64,000 nt of DNA from Sulfurospirillum multivorans DSM 12446 (GCF_000568815.1 NZ_CP007201.1:2861654-2925653); one strand, 5' to 3'; counted from the first letter of the stretch, positions 47,214 to 56,658 are shown. Notes: generated from the letters alone by a model not told the origin. Numbers and translations are program-made.

Positions 47214-47545
47214 GACTATTATATATATTTTTATATTCTTTTTAATTTTAATATATTTCAGTATATAGCTACTTTTTTAAGAATAAATAACTTATCTATT
47301 AAAACTATTCTCAAAAAATATAAATGTATAAAATTAATTAATTATTTTTAATATTTTTATATTTTTTAGTGTTAAAATGAGTGAAATAGTTAATCTTATT
47401 CAATGACGTGATTTTTGTTGTTCTTTGATGCTTCTATTTTGGGCTATGCGAAGTATGTAACATGATTGAAAGTTTGGTATGATTATTCTATCAATCTTAT
47501 TTTACATGTAAGGTTTGAGGTTCACGTTTTATAAGGGAAGTGATT

Positions 47546-47854
47546 ATGCGCAAAAAACGTTCATCTTTTACAACTGAGTTTAAAACGCTGGTTGTTCTTG
47601 AAGCACTTAAAGGGGAACTAACCATTTCACAATTAGCCGCTAAGTATACGATTACATCTAAAAACATTCTCAATTGGAAACAACTCTTTTTAGACAATGC
47701 CGCGCTTGCTTTTGAAGCTAATAATTCAACCAAATCTTCCAAAGCCGAACTTGCCAAGCTCAAAAAAGAGAATGAAAAACTTGCCTCCAAATTATCCTCT
47801 TTAGCGTCTGAAAGGGATTATGCGATTGAAAAACTCAAAGATTTAGATTTATAA
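47546..47854 (+). CDS. IS3-type OrfA-like helix-turn-helix protein, C-terminus cut
   Basis: This 102-residue protein has the transposase_8 helix-turn-helix (TTEFKTLVVLEALKGELTIS, then KNILNWKQLFLDN) and a coiled-coil leucine/lysine tail (KLKKENEKLASKL). Compared with the copy at 56659 it ends early, at KDLDL, with no OrfB or DDE domain following. It may be an IS remnant or a retained DNA-binding protein. Ribosome-binding site GGGAAG precedes the ATG. TTACATGTAA lies 25 bases upstream at 47512. Confidence 0.75.
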   Translation: MRKKRSSFTTEFKTLVVLEALKGELTISQLAAKYTITSKNILNWKQLFLDNAALAFEANNSTKSSKAELAKLKKENEKLASKLSSLASERDYAIEKLKDLDL

Positions 47855-47894
47855 TACTTCTTTTCCACGCTCTAAGATTTTCTTGACAAATGCA

Positions 47895-48965
47895 CTAGGT
47901 ACTGTAAATTTTCGCCCCCAAAAGTTTACTCATTTTTTCAGCAACAAAGGGCAAAACATCTTCACTCTTTTGACGTTCATACAAAAGAGAATGTTCCGCT
48001 GTGAAAATCGAATGAAGATCAGTGTAAGCATCAAGCGTGATAGCCTTTTTAAAGCAAACATCCACGCATAAATGGCATGCAACGCAGCGTGAACGTTTAC
48101 ATGTAATCCTCAAATTCTCCTCGCTGGTATCTGTTTCAAGGGCTCCCGTTGGGCAGACATTGGCGCAGATAGTGCATCCGATGCACTGCGTCATATCGAT
48201 GGTTGGAGATAGAAATAAAGTATCATCGCTGCGAGTCAAAGGTATTTTCCCCGCCAATAGTTGTAAAGACTGAATAACCCGTTGATGCTTTTTGGGTACG
48301 GGTAATTTTGTAGTGTTATGTGTGATCTTTGCCGTTTCTACCAATGGTTCCACACGTTTTTGACGAAACAGTTTTAAAAAAAATGTTCTACGCGAATGAT
48401 CTTTACATGTAAGATTATTATCTGACATATTCTGTACGCATTCCCATGTAATTGGGGTATGAACCGTGCACAGATCAGCATATTTTTGTGTCATTTCAAT
48501 CGTTTTGTGAATGGAAGGCAACGTATGGTTAAGAGCGCATTTGTGGCACTCTCCTGAGATCAGTTTAATTTCCGATGCACCTTTTGCAAAGGCAAGAAGA
48601 AGCAAAGAAGGCTCAAGCCGTGCAAGGCAGTTGAGAGAAATTGCACCTTCAGACTTCGTTTCAGATTCTTTACATGTAAAGATAATTTTCGCATTCAAAC
48701 CAGCCCTAGCGATCATTTCTTCTTCAAGTTGTGCATCACTTGGCGTTAGAACTTCGATAACACCCATTGGACAAACACTCGCACACGCTCCACATTGAAG
48801 ACAAAGCGCAGCATCGTAAATAGGATGATTTAGGGTGAGCGTTATAGCACCTGTTGGACACGCTTCACTGCAACATTGGCACGTTGAGGCTTTATGCAAA
48901 TAGCGTGTACACTGCTCTTGCGCAATGCTCACCCCTGTATTTTCTAACCTCTTGTCTTTTACCAT
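47895..48965 (-). CDS. Multi-cluster ferredoxin-like protein (NapF-like)
   Basis: This 356-residue cytosolic Fe-S protein has two N-terminal [4Fe-4S] motifs (CQCCSEACP near 29, CLQCGACASVCP near 55) and two C-terminal ones (CIGCTICANVCP near 263, CVACHLCVDVCF near 291). These flank a middle domain with further cysteines (GECHKCALNH near 144). No signal peptide or membrane segment is visible. It is the last gene of the molybdoenzyme operon, so it likely delivers electrons for enzyme maturation or acts in cytosolic electron supply, as proposed for NapF. Three TTACATGTAA copies lie inside it. Confidence 0.82.
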   Translation of the reverse strand: MVKDKRLENTGVSIAQEQCTRYLHKASTCQCCSEACPTGAITLTLNHPIYDAALCLQCGACASVCPMGVIEVLTPSDAQLEEEMIARAGLNAKIIFTCKESETKSEGAISLNCLARLEPSLLLLAFAKGASEIKLISGECHKCALNHTLPSIHKTIEMTQKYADLCTVHTPITWECVQNMSDNNLTCKDHSRRTFFLKLFRQKRVEPLVETAKITHNTTKLPVPKKHQRVIQSLQLLAGKIPLTRSDDTLFLSPTIDMTQCIGCTICANVCPTGALETDTSEENLRITCKRSRCVACHLCVDVCFKKAITLDAYTDLHSIFTAEHSLLYERQKSEDVLPFVAEKMSKLLGAKIYST

Positions 48966-48976
48966 TGCATTTTGCC

Positions 48977-49822
48977 TTAAAGGGGCTTATCTTTTTTTTG
49001 ACTAAAAAAAGGAAATTTGATCGCACTCATTGGACACACATCCGCACAGTCACGACACTTTGTACACCTCGAAAGGGTTGAAGCCTTGGCTGGTTCATGC
49101 AGATCAATCGCCTCATTGCAGACACTTTTGCACAGCTTACACTCAATTCCTTTACTGGTTTGCAGACATTTCGTTGGATCAATTTTGGGACGTGTAAAAA
49201 TATTTAAACGGCTTACCAAAGAGATCAGTGCACCTAAAGGGCAAAATTTGCTGCAAGAGTACCGATAAAATACCAACTCTAACACCAAGATCACAGGAAA
49301 GATAAGCAGCGACCATGTTGGTTCATTAAACTGTATCAATCGCCAAGCACCAATCAATACCGCAAAGGTTAACCCCACAGGACAAATCAAACAAAAGACA
49401 GGAAACCCAAAGATAAAGCTTGATGTCAAAGCGCCACCTAATACAAAATAACTGGTATCTACCGTCTTTGAAATTTTTGCAGAGGAAGTGTGTAGCTCTT
49501 TTTCCGCAGGGTCTATTTTTGGATTATTTTTAGGAAACCATTTGCGAAACAGAGGAACAGGGCATGCCCAAGCGCAAAAAATACGACCAAAAAGGATGGT
49601 AATCAACACAAATACCGCCAAAGAAATCACTACCTGAGGTATGAATGTTCTGCTGGCTAATTGCGCTTCAAGAGAGCCCAAAGGACAAATGGCGGAGATC
49701 GTTTGATACCCAAACGCAGAAATAGTTCCCGTGCCTGTGTGGAAAGCCAAACCGATGATCACCAACAGTACAAACGCTAAAATCGTCAGGGTACGAAGGG
49801 TTGATGCTTTAATTTTTTTCAT
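48977..49822 (-). CDS. NapH-like membrane ferredoxin
   Basis: This 281-residue inner-membrane protein has about four to five membrane helices, the CxxxCP motifs typical of NapH/NosR-type proteins (FCAWACPVP near 80 and KFCPLGAL near 186), and two C-terminal [4Fe-4S] motifs (CKLCKSVC and CTKCRDCADVCP). The start at 49822 overlaps the NapG-like stop (ATGA). NapGH forms a quinol dehydrogenase that passes electrons to periplasmic reductases. Here it would be a second quinol-oxidising module in an operon that also has a DmsC-like anchor. Confidence 0.85.
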   Translation of the reverse strand: MKKIKASTLRTLTILAFVLLVIIGLAFHTGTGTISAFGYQTISAICPLGSLEAQLASRTFIPQVVISLAVFVLITILFGRIFCAWACPVPLFRKWFPKNNPKIDPAEKELHTSSAKISKTVDTSYFVLGGALTSSFIFGFPVFCLICPVGLTFAVLIGAWRLIQFNEPTWSLLIFPVILVLELVFYRYSCSKFCPLGALISLVSRLNIFTRPKIDPTKCLQTSKGIECKLCKSVCNEAIDLHEPAKASTLSRCTKCRDCADVCPMSAIKFPFFSQKKDKPL

Positions 49823-50451
49823 ATGATTGCCTCTTTTACTATGGGTCTCACTTCGATACCACGCACTGTTCCGCCGATATACGATCTTAAAACAAGGGCT
49901 GGGCATATTTTTTCACAAACGCCACATCCATTGCATTTATCAGCATCAATGATAGGTCGTTTTTGATCATCTAACGAAATCGCTTTATATTCGCATGCTT
50001 CAAAACAGAGTGTACAGCCGCCATAGTTGAGGGCAATACAGGTGTCGGTGAGGGTTGCTAGTCCAATTTTAACCGTTTGTTTATCAAAAGGCTCTAGGGC
50101 TTGTGTGGGACAGACCTCAACACATTGGTTACAAAAATCACAAAACCCGAGGTGAAACTTCATCACAGGCGTTCGCGCAGTAATAAATCCCTCTTCAATG
50201 GGAGCAACACCAATGACAGACGTGTGGCACACGCTTCTACAACGATCACATTTGATACATTTTGCCCTAAACGCATCTTCATTTTGCCCGCCTGGAGGAC
50301 GAAGCAACTTTTGCGTTTTACTCTGTGCTCCAACAAACCCAAGACCAAGCATGACGACAATACCTGCGCTTGCTGAGAGGAATGAGCGACGCTGAAAGCT
50401 TTTTGAAGCTTTGGTGGTATTTTTTTCCGTATACAATTCATTCTGTTTCAT
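49819..50451 (-). CDS. NapG-like periplasmic ferredoxin, Tat-exported
   Basis: This 210-residue protein has a twin-arginine motif (FQRRSFLSAS near 20) and hydrophobic stretch. Four [4Fe-4S] binding sets follow: CIKCDRCRSVCH near 65, CDFCNQCVEVCP near 104, CTLCFEAC near 146 and CNGCGVCEKICP near 173. It is the partner of the NapH-like protein, relaying electrons from quinol across the membrane to the periplasm. It is coupled to napH by ATGA overlap. Confidence 0.86.
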   Translation of the reverse strand: MKQNELYTEKNTTKASKSFQRRSFLSASAGIVVMLGLGFVGAQSKTQKLLRPPGGQNEDAFRAKCIKCDRCRSVCHTSVIGVAPIEEGFITARTPVMKFHLGFCDFCNQCVEVCPTQALEPFDKQTVKIGLATLTDTCIALNYGGCTLCFEACEYKAISLDDQKRPIIDADKCNGCGVCEKICPALVLRSYIGGTVRGIEVRPIVKEAII

Positions 50452-50503
50452 TCTGGTTTCACTCTTTTCTTAGAATAGATCACGCTTCATTCTAAAAGAT
50501 CGA

Positions 50504-51229
50504 TTACGATGCATCTTTTGTGCTATTTTCGATACCCATTTCATTATTGCTTGACACCATCGTTTCGCTCAAATACTGGATCATGAGCGTATCCAAGTTT
50601 AAATATCCATGGGTTATTTTGCCAATCGCTTTGTAGAAATCAACGTGTGCACATTTTTGAATGTCGGCACAAAATTCGCTCATCCAATTAAGCAGGTGCT
50701 GTTCTAAAAACTCTTTTTGTATCTGAAGTGACACAGCAACCGAAGACCAATCCTTTAAAATGAAAGCCTCTTTGGCTTCATGGCATAAATATGCCATAAA
50801 TTCCAGCTCAAGACCGACATGATCCTCAGGAATATCCAAAGCTTCATCTTTATCCAAACCTTTCTCACGGTAAAGGGCAAGCACCTTATCTCTGGCATCT
50901 TGCATAATGAGTCGCTCAGGACTGGTGTACACAGACTCATACGGATACGCAACCGTACCATCGGCAATGCCAGCACCTAAAAAAACAGCCGCATAGTCAA
51001 CTGCAAGTTCGGTTAATACGTCTATTTTTGGTTGTTTAAAATAGTCCTCAAACAGTTGGTATCCCTCAGCCAGTTCACTTTCACTGCCGCTACACTCTTT
51101 TGAAAAGTGCATGTGTGACATGTGATCTAACAATGTTTTGTCTACTTCGAGCTTGTATATTCGACCCAAAAATTGGTACATATTTTCGCGATTTTCCATT
51201 AAGGTTATAATTTCAGTTAATTGATTCAT
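50504..51229 (-). CDS. TorD-family molybdoenzyme chaperone
   Basis: This 241-residue all-helical cytosolic protein is of the TorD/DmsD type (ENMYQFLGRIYKLEV near 13, VDYAAVFLGAGIADGTVAYPYESVY near 85, and the E-x-D-H-V-GLELEFMAYLC block near 137). Such chaperones bind the Tat signal of the catalytic subunit and aid cofactor insertion. The start at 51229 is preferred, since family similarity begins there; the frame is open about 24 codons further. It lies between the anchor and NapG-like genes. Confidence 0.85.
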   Translation of the reverse strand: MNQLTEIITLMENRENMYQFLGRIYKLEVDKTLLDHMSHMHFSKECSGSESELAEGYQLFEDYFKQPKIDVLTELAVDYAAVFLGAGIADGTVAYPYESVYTSPERLIMQDARDKVLALYREKGLDKDEALDIPEDHVGLELEFMAYLCHEAKEAFILKDWSSVAVSLQIQKEFLEQHLLNWMSEFCADIQKCAHVDFYKAIGKITHGYLNLDTLMIQYLSETMVSSNNEMGIENSTKDAS

Positions 51230-51308
51230 CTGTTTTCCAATGCTAGTAAGATTATGAAGCGATGTTAAACGAATGAGAGAGGCTAAAACCTCTCTCATCA
51301 TCCCTCAT

Positions 51309-52139
51309 TTAGAAAAACTGCCAAACCGTAGAGCCCAAATTAAACATCAGCACTCTAAAGGCGGCGGCTCCTATAAAAACACACACCAATCCAAGCGCTG
51401 CTGACATTGCTGAAGCGACACTCTCTTTCTTAAGCGTGGTTAAGCCAAAAGGGATCAAAAGCCCAATAATGACGATTCCACCCCAAAATAGAGCAGAAAA
51501 TCCTCCCATCAAAACCTGCGTGGCGGATCTACTGACATCACTGTAAGGGGCATTGGATAAGGCAACTAAATAAGCAACCATTAAAACCGCTTGTATAACC
51601 AATAAGCCTTGCATAAGCAATTTCAACTGAGTCACCAAGTGCTCACTAGGGTTTACAACCAATATCCTATACGCAAAGCAACCTAAAACAGCCGCTGAAC
51701 CTAAATAAGCAAAAGGTAACACCAGCGTATCCCACGCTGGACGCGAAGCCATAACATACGAGTCACCTACGGCAAACGCAAGGATCACCGCAGGAACGGC
51801 ACCGATCAATGTGATCAGTTTAAGATTTTGATGCGATGCATTGCGTTTGAGCGCAAAAAGGTATGCCAACACACAAATGCCCGTAATTGCTATCATAGAA
51901 GACTCAATGAAAATACCAGAGGTTGGATGACTAAACGCTCCAAAAATTCTCTCTGGATGGCCTAAGTGTAATACACTGGATACGCCACCAAGCGCTAATG
52001 TAACAAGCACTGCGATAGCCCCACGCCATCGTACTTGTGGATTGATACTGAACCATTCATTAATGGCTAATGCAACAAACAATCCACACCCCAAGTCAAC
52101 AAACGATGTAAAAAAGACTAATGACCATTCGCTACCCAT
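51309..52139 (-). CDS. DmsC-like membrane anchor subunit
   Basis: This 276-residue protein has about eight membrane helices and belongs to the DmsC anchor family (VSSVLHLGHPERIFGAFSHP near 55, the quinol-site region). It would oxidise menaquinol and pass electrons through the Fe-S subunit to the molybdoenzyme. It overlaps the Fe-S subunit gene by eight bases. NrfD-type anchors are the alternative, but the HLGHPxR motif favours DmsC. Confidence 0.86.
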   Translation of the reverse strand: MGSEWSLVFFTSFVDLGCGLFVALAINEWFSINPQVRWRGAIAVLVTLALGGVSSVLHLGHPERIFGAFSHPTSGIFIESSMIAITGICVLAYLFALKRNASHQNLKLITLIGAVPAVILAFAVGDSYVMASRPAWDTLVLPFAYLGSAAVLGCFAYRILVVNPSEHLVTQLKLLMQGLLVIQAVLMVAYLVALSNAPYSDVSRSATQVLMGGFSALFWGGIVIIGLLIPFGLTTLKKESVASAMSAALGLVCVFIGAAAFRVLMFNLGSTVWQFF

Positions 52140-52770
52140 GTTGTTTATCTCCCTTTCGTCCAGATTGATTACTATTTCTCCACGTCTCTTTGGGTGGAGT
52201 TGCTTGCCATGCAGCTGTCTTGCGGTGTAAGATATATTTCACAGAAGGGTGGTTACCACTATCGGGTAAAGTATGAATATTATCACTTCCCGCTTCTCTT
52301 AATACTTTTGAAATATGACTGTTTGGATCTTCGATGTCTCCAAATGTTCGCGCTTTCGAGCAACAGACTTTCACACAAGCAGGTTCTTCGCCAATGGCTT
52401 GAAGGTGTCCGCACAGTGTGCATTTTTCAACAACTTTTTGAGCTTCATTGAAAGAACGCGCACCGTAAGGACATGCCATCATGCAGTATTTACAGCCAAT
52501 GCACAGCTCTTTATTGACAAGCACCGTACCATCAGCCGCTTTATACGCGGCACCCGTTGGACAGACGCCCACACACGGGGCGTCATAGCATTGTTGACAA
52601 ATGGTTGGCAGAAAATACTGTTCAAGATCAGGAAATGTTCCTGTTGGTCCAATTGTCAACACTTTATTGTAATAAACACCTAGCGCAACGTCATTCTCCA
52701 TCTTACATGCAATTTCGCACGAGTAACAGCCGATGCAGCGGTCTAGGTCAATAACCATTGTATTTTTCAT
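52132..52770 (-). CDS. Molybdoenzyme Fe-S subunit (DmsB/PsrB-like)
   Basis: This 212-residue protein has four [4Fe-4S] motifs: CIGCYSCEIAC near 14, CQQCYDAPCVGVCP near 58, CIGCKYCMMACPYG near 91 and CTLCGHLQAIGEEPACVKVC near 117-136. It is the electron-transfer subunit between anchor and catalytic subunit. It has no signal peptide of its own, as usual for subunits exported by riding with the Tat-signalled partner. Ribosome-binding site AAAGGA precedes the ATG. Confidence 0.92.
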   Translation of the reverse strand: MKNTMVIDLDRCIGCYSCEIACKMENDVALGVYYNKVLTIGPTGTFPDLEQYFLPTICQQCYDAPCVGVCPTGAAYKAADGTVLVNKELCIGCKYCMMACPYGARSFNEAQKVVEKCTLCGHLQAIGEEPACVKVCCSKARTFGDIEDPNSHISKVLREAGSDNIHTLPDSGNHPSVKYILHRKTAAWQATPPKETWRNSNQSGRKGDKQHG

Positions 52771-52791
52771 ATGTAAATTCCTTTGTTAAAG

Positions 52792-55491
52792 TTACAGAAC
52801 CACAGTTTTGGTTGCATCCGTTGGCTCAGGAAGCCACGGTTTGAAATCTTCCGGCTTTTGCCAAATACCTTTTGGTGCGCTATTGGCTTTAGAAATCTTA
52901 ACTTGATAGCCACGCAACGTATACGTTCCAAACATATCATTGTAAGGACCTGTATATTTGGAGAGAACATTCACATTCATCTCTTTCCAGCCTTTTGTAG
53001 GACTATCAAGGGTTTCAGGATTCCAAAAACGTTCCATGTAAACCGTATTCGGTGGGATTCCCTCCGTGACACGTGCTTTTGCTTGGATCTTTCCACGAAG
53101 TGATTCAACCCAAACCCAATCACCTTGTGCTACACCGTATTTTTGAGCCGCAATTGGGTTAACCCAAATCTCAGCTACAGGAAAAATCTCACGAAGAAAT
53201 GGGCTATTGCGCAATGTTCCGTGATGGTAGATTGGTAAACGTCCATTGGTCATGACCAGTGGGTACTCTTTTCCCGTTTCAGATTTTGGATTTTCAGGTG
53301 GCTCCATATAGTAAGGAAGCGGATCGTAATCTTTGGAAGATGGTGGAAGATCATACGTTGTCCAAGGACGACCTGTACGACCCAGTGTTATAAAGCTCTC
53401 ACCATACACTTCACATTTTTTAGAAGGTGTTCCAAACCCTTTTGGTTTTCCTGTTTTTGGATCAATCTCTTTATAAATGTAATAGCGTCTCCACTCATTA
53501 TAAGGAACATAATCAAAAGGAACTTTAGCTTTATACTCTGCCCATGTCATGCCAAAGTATTGACTCCACCCATCTAACTGCTCTTCATAGGTGTTATAGT
53601 AAGGAAGCTCAGGTGCAGTTTCTTTAGGATCAAAGGCTCGCTTGCATGCTTCATGTCCAAGCTCACCACATTTTTTCGCCAACCTTGCCCAAAAGAAACT
53701 CTCATTACAGGTCTCCCAAAGATGTGTAACGGCTTGCCTAGCAAACATACGGTTGTGAGAACTGACAATAAAATCAGACTCTAACCATTCATTCATAGGA
53801 AGAAGATAATCCGCATAAGCTGAAAATGACGTAGGATAGACAAAGGCATGGACGACTAAATCCAATTGATTTAACCCTTCAATCCATTTAGCAGCGTCCG
53901 CGACCACAGCAAGTTTATTGCCAGAGCGCTCAATCCACGCATGAATGCCATAAGGTTTACGTGTTGTCATCGCTTCTAATAAGGCACCCGGTTGCGCAAC
54001 CCACCACCTTAGCATTCCCTTATGCTCAATACTTCCTAAACGTTTACGTAGCTGCTCTTCAGGAAGGAATTCTTTCAACATCGTGGTACGAAGATTGCCG
54101 ATTCCACCCCCGGCGTAACGTTGTAAAGCCGTACCTGGTTTTTCAACGTTCCCCATGAGCATATCAAGCGCTGCTGTACACATAGGCGCTTGCGCCGAAT
54201 TGACATTGTGATCGGTTGCGACCCCTAGCGCAATACTTGAAGGCGTGTTTTTGGCATACAGATTGATTGCTTTTTCAATTTTATGGGCTTCTAATCCACA
54301 CTCTTCGGCGACGCTTGCAATGGTAAAAGGCTCTACGCGCTCTTTAAGAAGGCTAAAACCTGTTTTACATGTAACGCCATTAACGCTAAAAGCACCTTCT
54401 AATGCAGGATCTAAATTATCATCCCATGGATAGGCAATTGGCTTAGCTGCATTGGTTTTTTTATCCCAAACAACAAAGGTATCCGCACGGCCACCGACGA
54501 TCAGATCACTTTCGCGAAGGAGCATTTTTGTTTTGGTATTGACAAGATAAGGAAGATTGGTCCACTTCATGACAAAATCAAGGTCATACATGTTTTTTTC
54601 AATAATATATTTAATCCATCCCATCATCAATGCAACATCAGTGCCTGGACGAATCGGTAACCAGATATCTGCCTTAGCAGCGTCAGGTGTAAAACGTGGA
54701 TCAATCACGATCGTTTGAACACCACGTGCACGAAGTTCCACTAAAGCACGTCCTGCTTGAGAAGGTCCACTGTACGATGGATCTGTTCCCCACAGTACAA
54801 ACGTTTTCATCTTGATGTCATCGTAAAAATACGCTTCGATACAGTTAGAATCGCCTAAGCTTGTATTGCCAGAAGGTCCACCACCGTACATCATTTGATA
54901 GACCATTTGACGTGGCATATAACATTGTGAAGCACCAGGTTCAAACCAATTTGGGGTACCAAAAACATCACAAAAACGACAACAGCTGAGGAAGTTTGGA
55001 TTTCCGCCACCGCCAGTGCTTCCCATGACCGCTTCGGCACCATATTTTTCACGGATTTCCATCAATTTTTTAGCAATGTCATCCAGTGCTTCATCCCAAG
55101 TGACACGCATCCATTTATTTTCACCACGCGCACCCATACGCTTCATTGGGTATTTATTGCGTTGAGGATGGTACAGTGCTGTAATTCCAGATAAGCCTTT
55201 AACGCATAAAGCACCTTCACTTCTCTCAAAGTCAGGATCGCCTTCAAGCTTAATCACACGACCATCTCGCACATGCGCTAAAACGCCACAATCGGCAGTA
55301 CAGCTACGACAGTTCGTCTTCATAATTTTTGTTCCGGTACGTTCTTTGGTCATTGCAGTTTCGCTGGCTGCATTCGCCCGTGGGACAAGCCCACTTGACC
55401 ACGAACTGCTTAGCGCACCAAAGGCGCCTATAACAGCAGTCGTCTTGAGAAAATCTCTTCTCCCGAGCGCTGGTTGTTCTATTTTTTCCAT
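52792..55491 (-). CDS. Tat-exported molybdopterin oxidoreductase catalytic subunit
   Basis: This 899-residue DMSO-reductase-family enzyme has twin-arginine signal GRRDFLKTT near 10-18 and [4Fe-4S] ligands C61, C64, C68 and C96 (CRSCTADC...GALCVKG). Molybdopterin-binding blocks are FVLWGTDPSYSGPSQAG near 231 and VIDPRFTPDAAKADIWLPIR near 265; C190 in GASQCYMPRQ is the likely Mo ligand. Length and pattern exceed PsrA/PhsA and resemble the large group that includes arsenate reductases and catechol dehydroxylases, so the substrate is open. AAGGAG precedes the ATG. Confidence 0.9.
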   Translation of the reverse strand: MEKIEQPALGRRDFLKTTAVIGAFGALSSSWSSGLVPRANAASETAMTKERTGTKIMKTNCRSCTADCGVLAHVRDGRVIKLEGDPDFERSEGALCVKGLSGITALYHPQRNKYPMKRMGARGENKWMRVTWDEALDDIAKKLMEIREKYGAEAVMGSTGGGGNPNFLSCCRFCDVFGTPNWFEPGASQCYMPRQMVYQMMYGGGPSGNTSLGDSNCIEAYFYDDIKMKTFVLWGTDPSYSGPSQAGRALVELRARGVQTIVIDPRFTPDAAKADIWLPIRPGTDVALMMGWIKYIIEKNMYDLDFVMKWTNLPYLVNTKTKMLLRESDLIVGGRADTFVVWDKKTNAAKPIAYPWDDNLDPALEGAFSVNGVTCKTGFSLLKERVEPFTIASVAEECGLEAHKIEKAINLYAKNTPSSIALGVATDHNVNSAQAPMCTAALDMLMGNVEKPGTALQRYAGGGIGNLRTTMLKEFLPEEQLRKRLGSIEHKGMLRWWVAQPGALLEAMTTRKPYGIHAWIERSGNKLAVVADAAKWIEGLNQLDLVVHAFVYPTSFSAYADYLLPMNEWLESDFIVSSHNRMFARQAVTHLWETCNESFFWARLAKKCGELGHEACKRAFDPKETAPELPYYNTYEEQLDGWSQYFGMTWAEYKAKVPFDYVPYNEWRRYYIYKEIDPKTGKPKGFGTPSKKCEVYGESFITLGRTGRPWTTYDLPPSSKDYDPLPYYMEPPENPKSETGKEYPLVMTNGRLPIYHHGTLRNSPFLREIFPVAEIWVNPIAAQKYGVAQGDWVWVESLRGKIQAKARVTEGIPPNTVYMERFWNPETLDSPTKGWKEMNVNVLSKYTGPYNDMFGTYTLRGYQVKISKANSAPKGIWQKPEDFKPWLPEPTDATKTVVL

Positions 55492-55516
55492 AAAGTTCTC
55501 CTTATAGGGTCAATCA

Positions 55517-56131
55517 TTAGGAATGAAGATTGGCTGTATGTATAGACGATGATCCATTTTCATTCATCGCGTTCATGCCCATACGTGTCGTTTGCCATTT
55601 GTCTCTCCACTCCAAACCGCCGGCATTTTCAAGTGTCTCAATGAAATAGTTTGCATAAATTTTCGGACTTTCAAGAATCGGATTGCCTCGTAACATTACC
55701 TCAATTTCTGCTCTGGTTTGAGGAGCAACGCATGTGCTTAAAATTTGCCAATAGACGCTCACATAGGCAGGTTCTTGCATGAATAATGCGGCTATCTTAT
55801 CGCCACTGTTTTCTTTATCCAGCACCGCCTTTCCTGCTATCGTCGTACGGAACATAAGCGCTTTTTCTTCTCTATCCGCTAAAACCACTTCTTCTATTCC
55901 ATCGCACTCAATCAACCATGAGAGCAATAGTGAAACAGGCTGCAAAGAACTTTTCATCTCAGGATATGAGCATACTTCTTTAGCTATATCAACTGACGAG
56001 TGTGTTTCTTGGCAGAATGCAAGCATTTTAAAAAGAACGGTTTTATAGGCAGGTTCATAGACTATTCTTTGATGAATTTTTGCCATAGCTTCTTCTAAGC
56101 TTTGTAACGAGACCTTTTGAGTCCTATCCAT
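55517..56131 (-). CDS. Leader protein of molybdoenzyme operon, two similar helical domains
   Basis: This 204-residue protein is of no family I recognise. Two halves look alike: EPAYKTVLFKMLAFC near 30 and EPAYVSVYWQILSTC near 128, each followed by about 45 residues ending in L-IE-x-x-GG/DGIEE-type segments, a winged-helix-like pattern. It may regulate or assist the reductase. The ATG at 56131 (MDRTQKVSLQ) follows AAAGGATTGAAA and is preferred because the truncated duplicate at 47046 keeps exactly this start. First gene of the operon, 136 bases after the promoter. Confidence 0.72.
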   Translation of the reverse strand: MDRTQKVSLQSLEEAMAKIHQRIVYEPAYKTVLFKMLAFCQETHSSVDIAKEVCSYPEMKSSLQPVSLLLSWLIECDGIEEVVLADREEKALMFRTTIAGKAVLDKENSGDKIAALFMQEPAYVSVYWQILSTCVAPQTRAEIEVMLRGNPILESPKIYANYFIETLENAGGLEWRDKWQTTRMGMNAMNENGSSSIHTANLHS

Positions 56132-56215
56132 TTTCAATCCTTTACCTATCAAATCTACATTCACTCTATTAACACAGTTACCCAAGAATCCTCTGGTCAT
56201 AAGATTCTCTTACAA

Positions 56216-56263
56216 ACAGATACAATAATGATATGATCTGTTTAGATTAATCGATTCATCTGT
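56216..56263. promoter_or_regulatory. Repeated ATCTGT/ACAGAT motifs in operon leader
   Basis: ACAGAT (56216), ATCTGT (56236) and ATCTGT (56258) lie between the -10 element and the leader gene, with about 20-22-base spacing. The same motifs (one as TTCTGT) occur at the left copy. Conservation in both duplicates suggests a regulator-binding site. Confidence 0.55.
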
Positions 56264-56266
56264 GTC

Positions 56267-56296
56267 ATTATATGCTTCATTGCCACCTTTTGTCAA
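56267..56296 (-). promoter_or_regulatory. Sigma70 promoter of molybdoenzyme operon
   Basis: Read leftward: TTGACA (56291-56296), 18-base spacer, TATAAT (56267-56272). Both hexamers are full consensus. The start point would fall near 56260, over the ATCTGT motif, a position suited to repression. Confidence 0.75.
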
Positions 56297-56658
56297 GACA
56301 TATTTTATTAATTATTTATTCTTTTAATATCTCTTATAGTTTGCTATATCAATTTTTATATAAAAATAGATTACTTATTTTGTGAAATACTTCTCTAAAG
56401 TATTTAATATTTATAATTAATAATTTATTTTTAGTAATTTTCAACAATTTAGTGCTAGAATTATCGCAATATATAATTTTATATAAAGATTTTTTCGTTT
56501 TTATTTTTCTTATTTACGTTGATTGAGTGTTAATGAGGTATTTAAAATTATTGAAAGTTTGGTAAGATTGTTCAAGTGATCTTGTTTTTAACGTGTTTTA
56601 CATGTAATGGTTTATCATTACGTTGTTGACACTTTAAAAGGGAATGTATAGGGGAGTT

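Larger units (their letters stand above)
47016..47854. repeat. Duplicated segment, left copy (promoter region plus IS3 orfA)
   Basis: It corresponds to about 56101-56950. Similarity is high over 47016-47220 (leader start, 5'-UTR, promoter), low through a very AT-rich middle, and high again from about 47464 (GATTGAAAGTTTGGTA) through the orfA-like gene. Gene order and orientation are the same in both copies. Confidence 0.8.
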
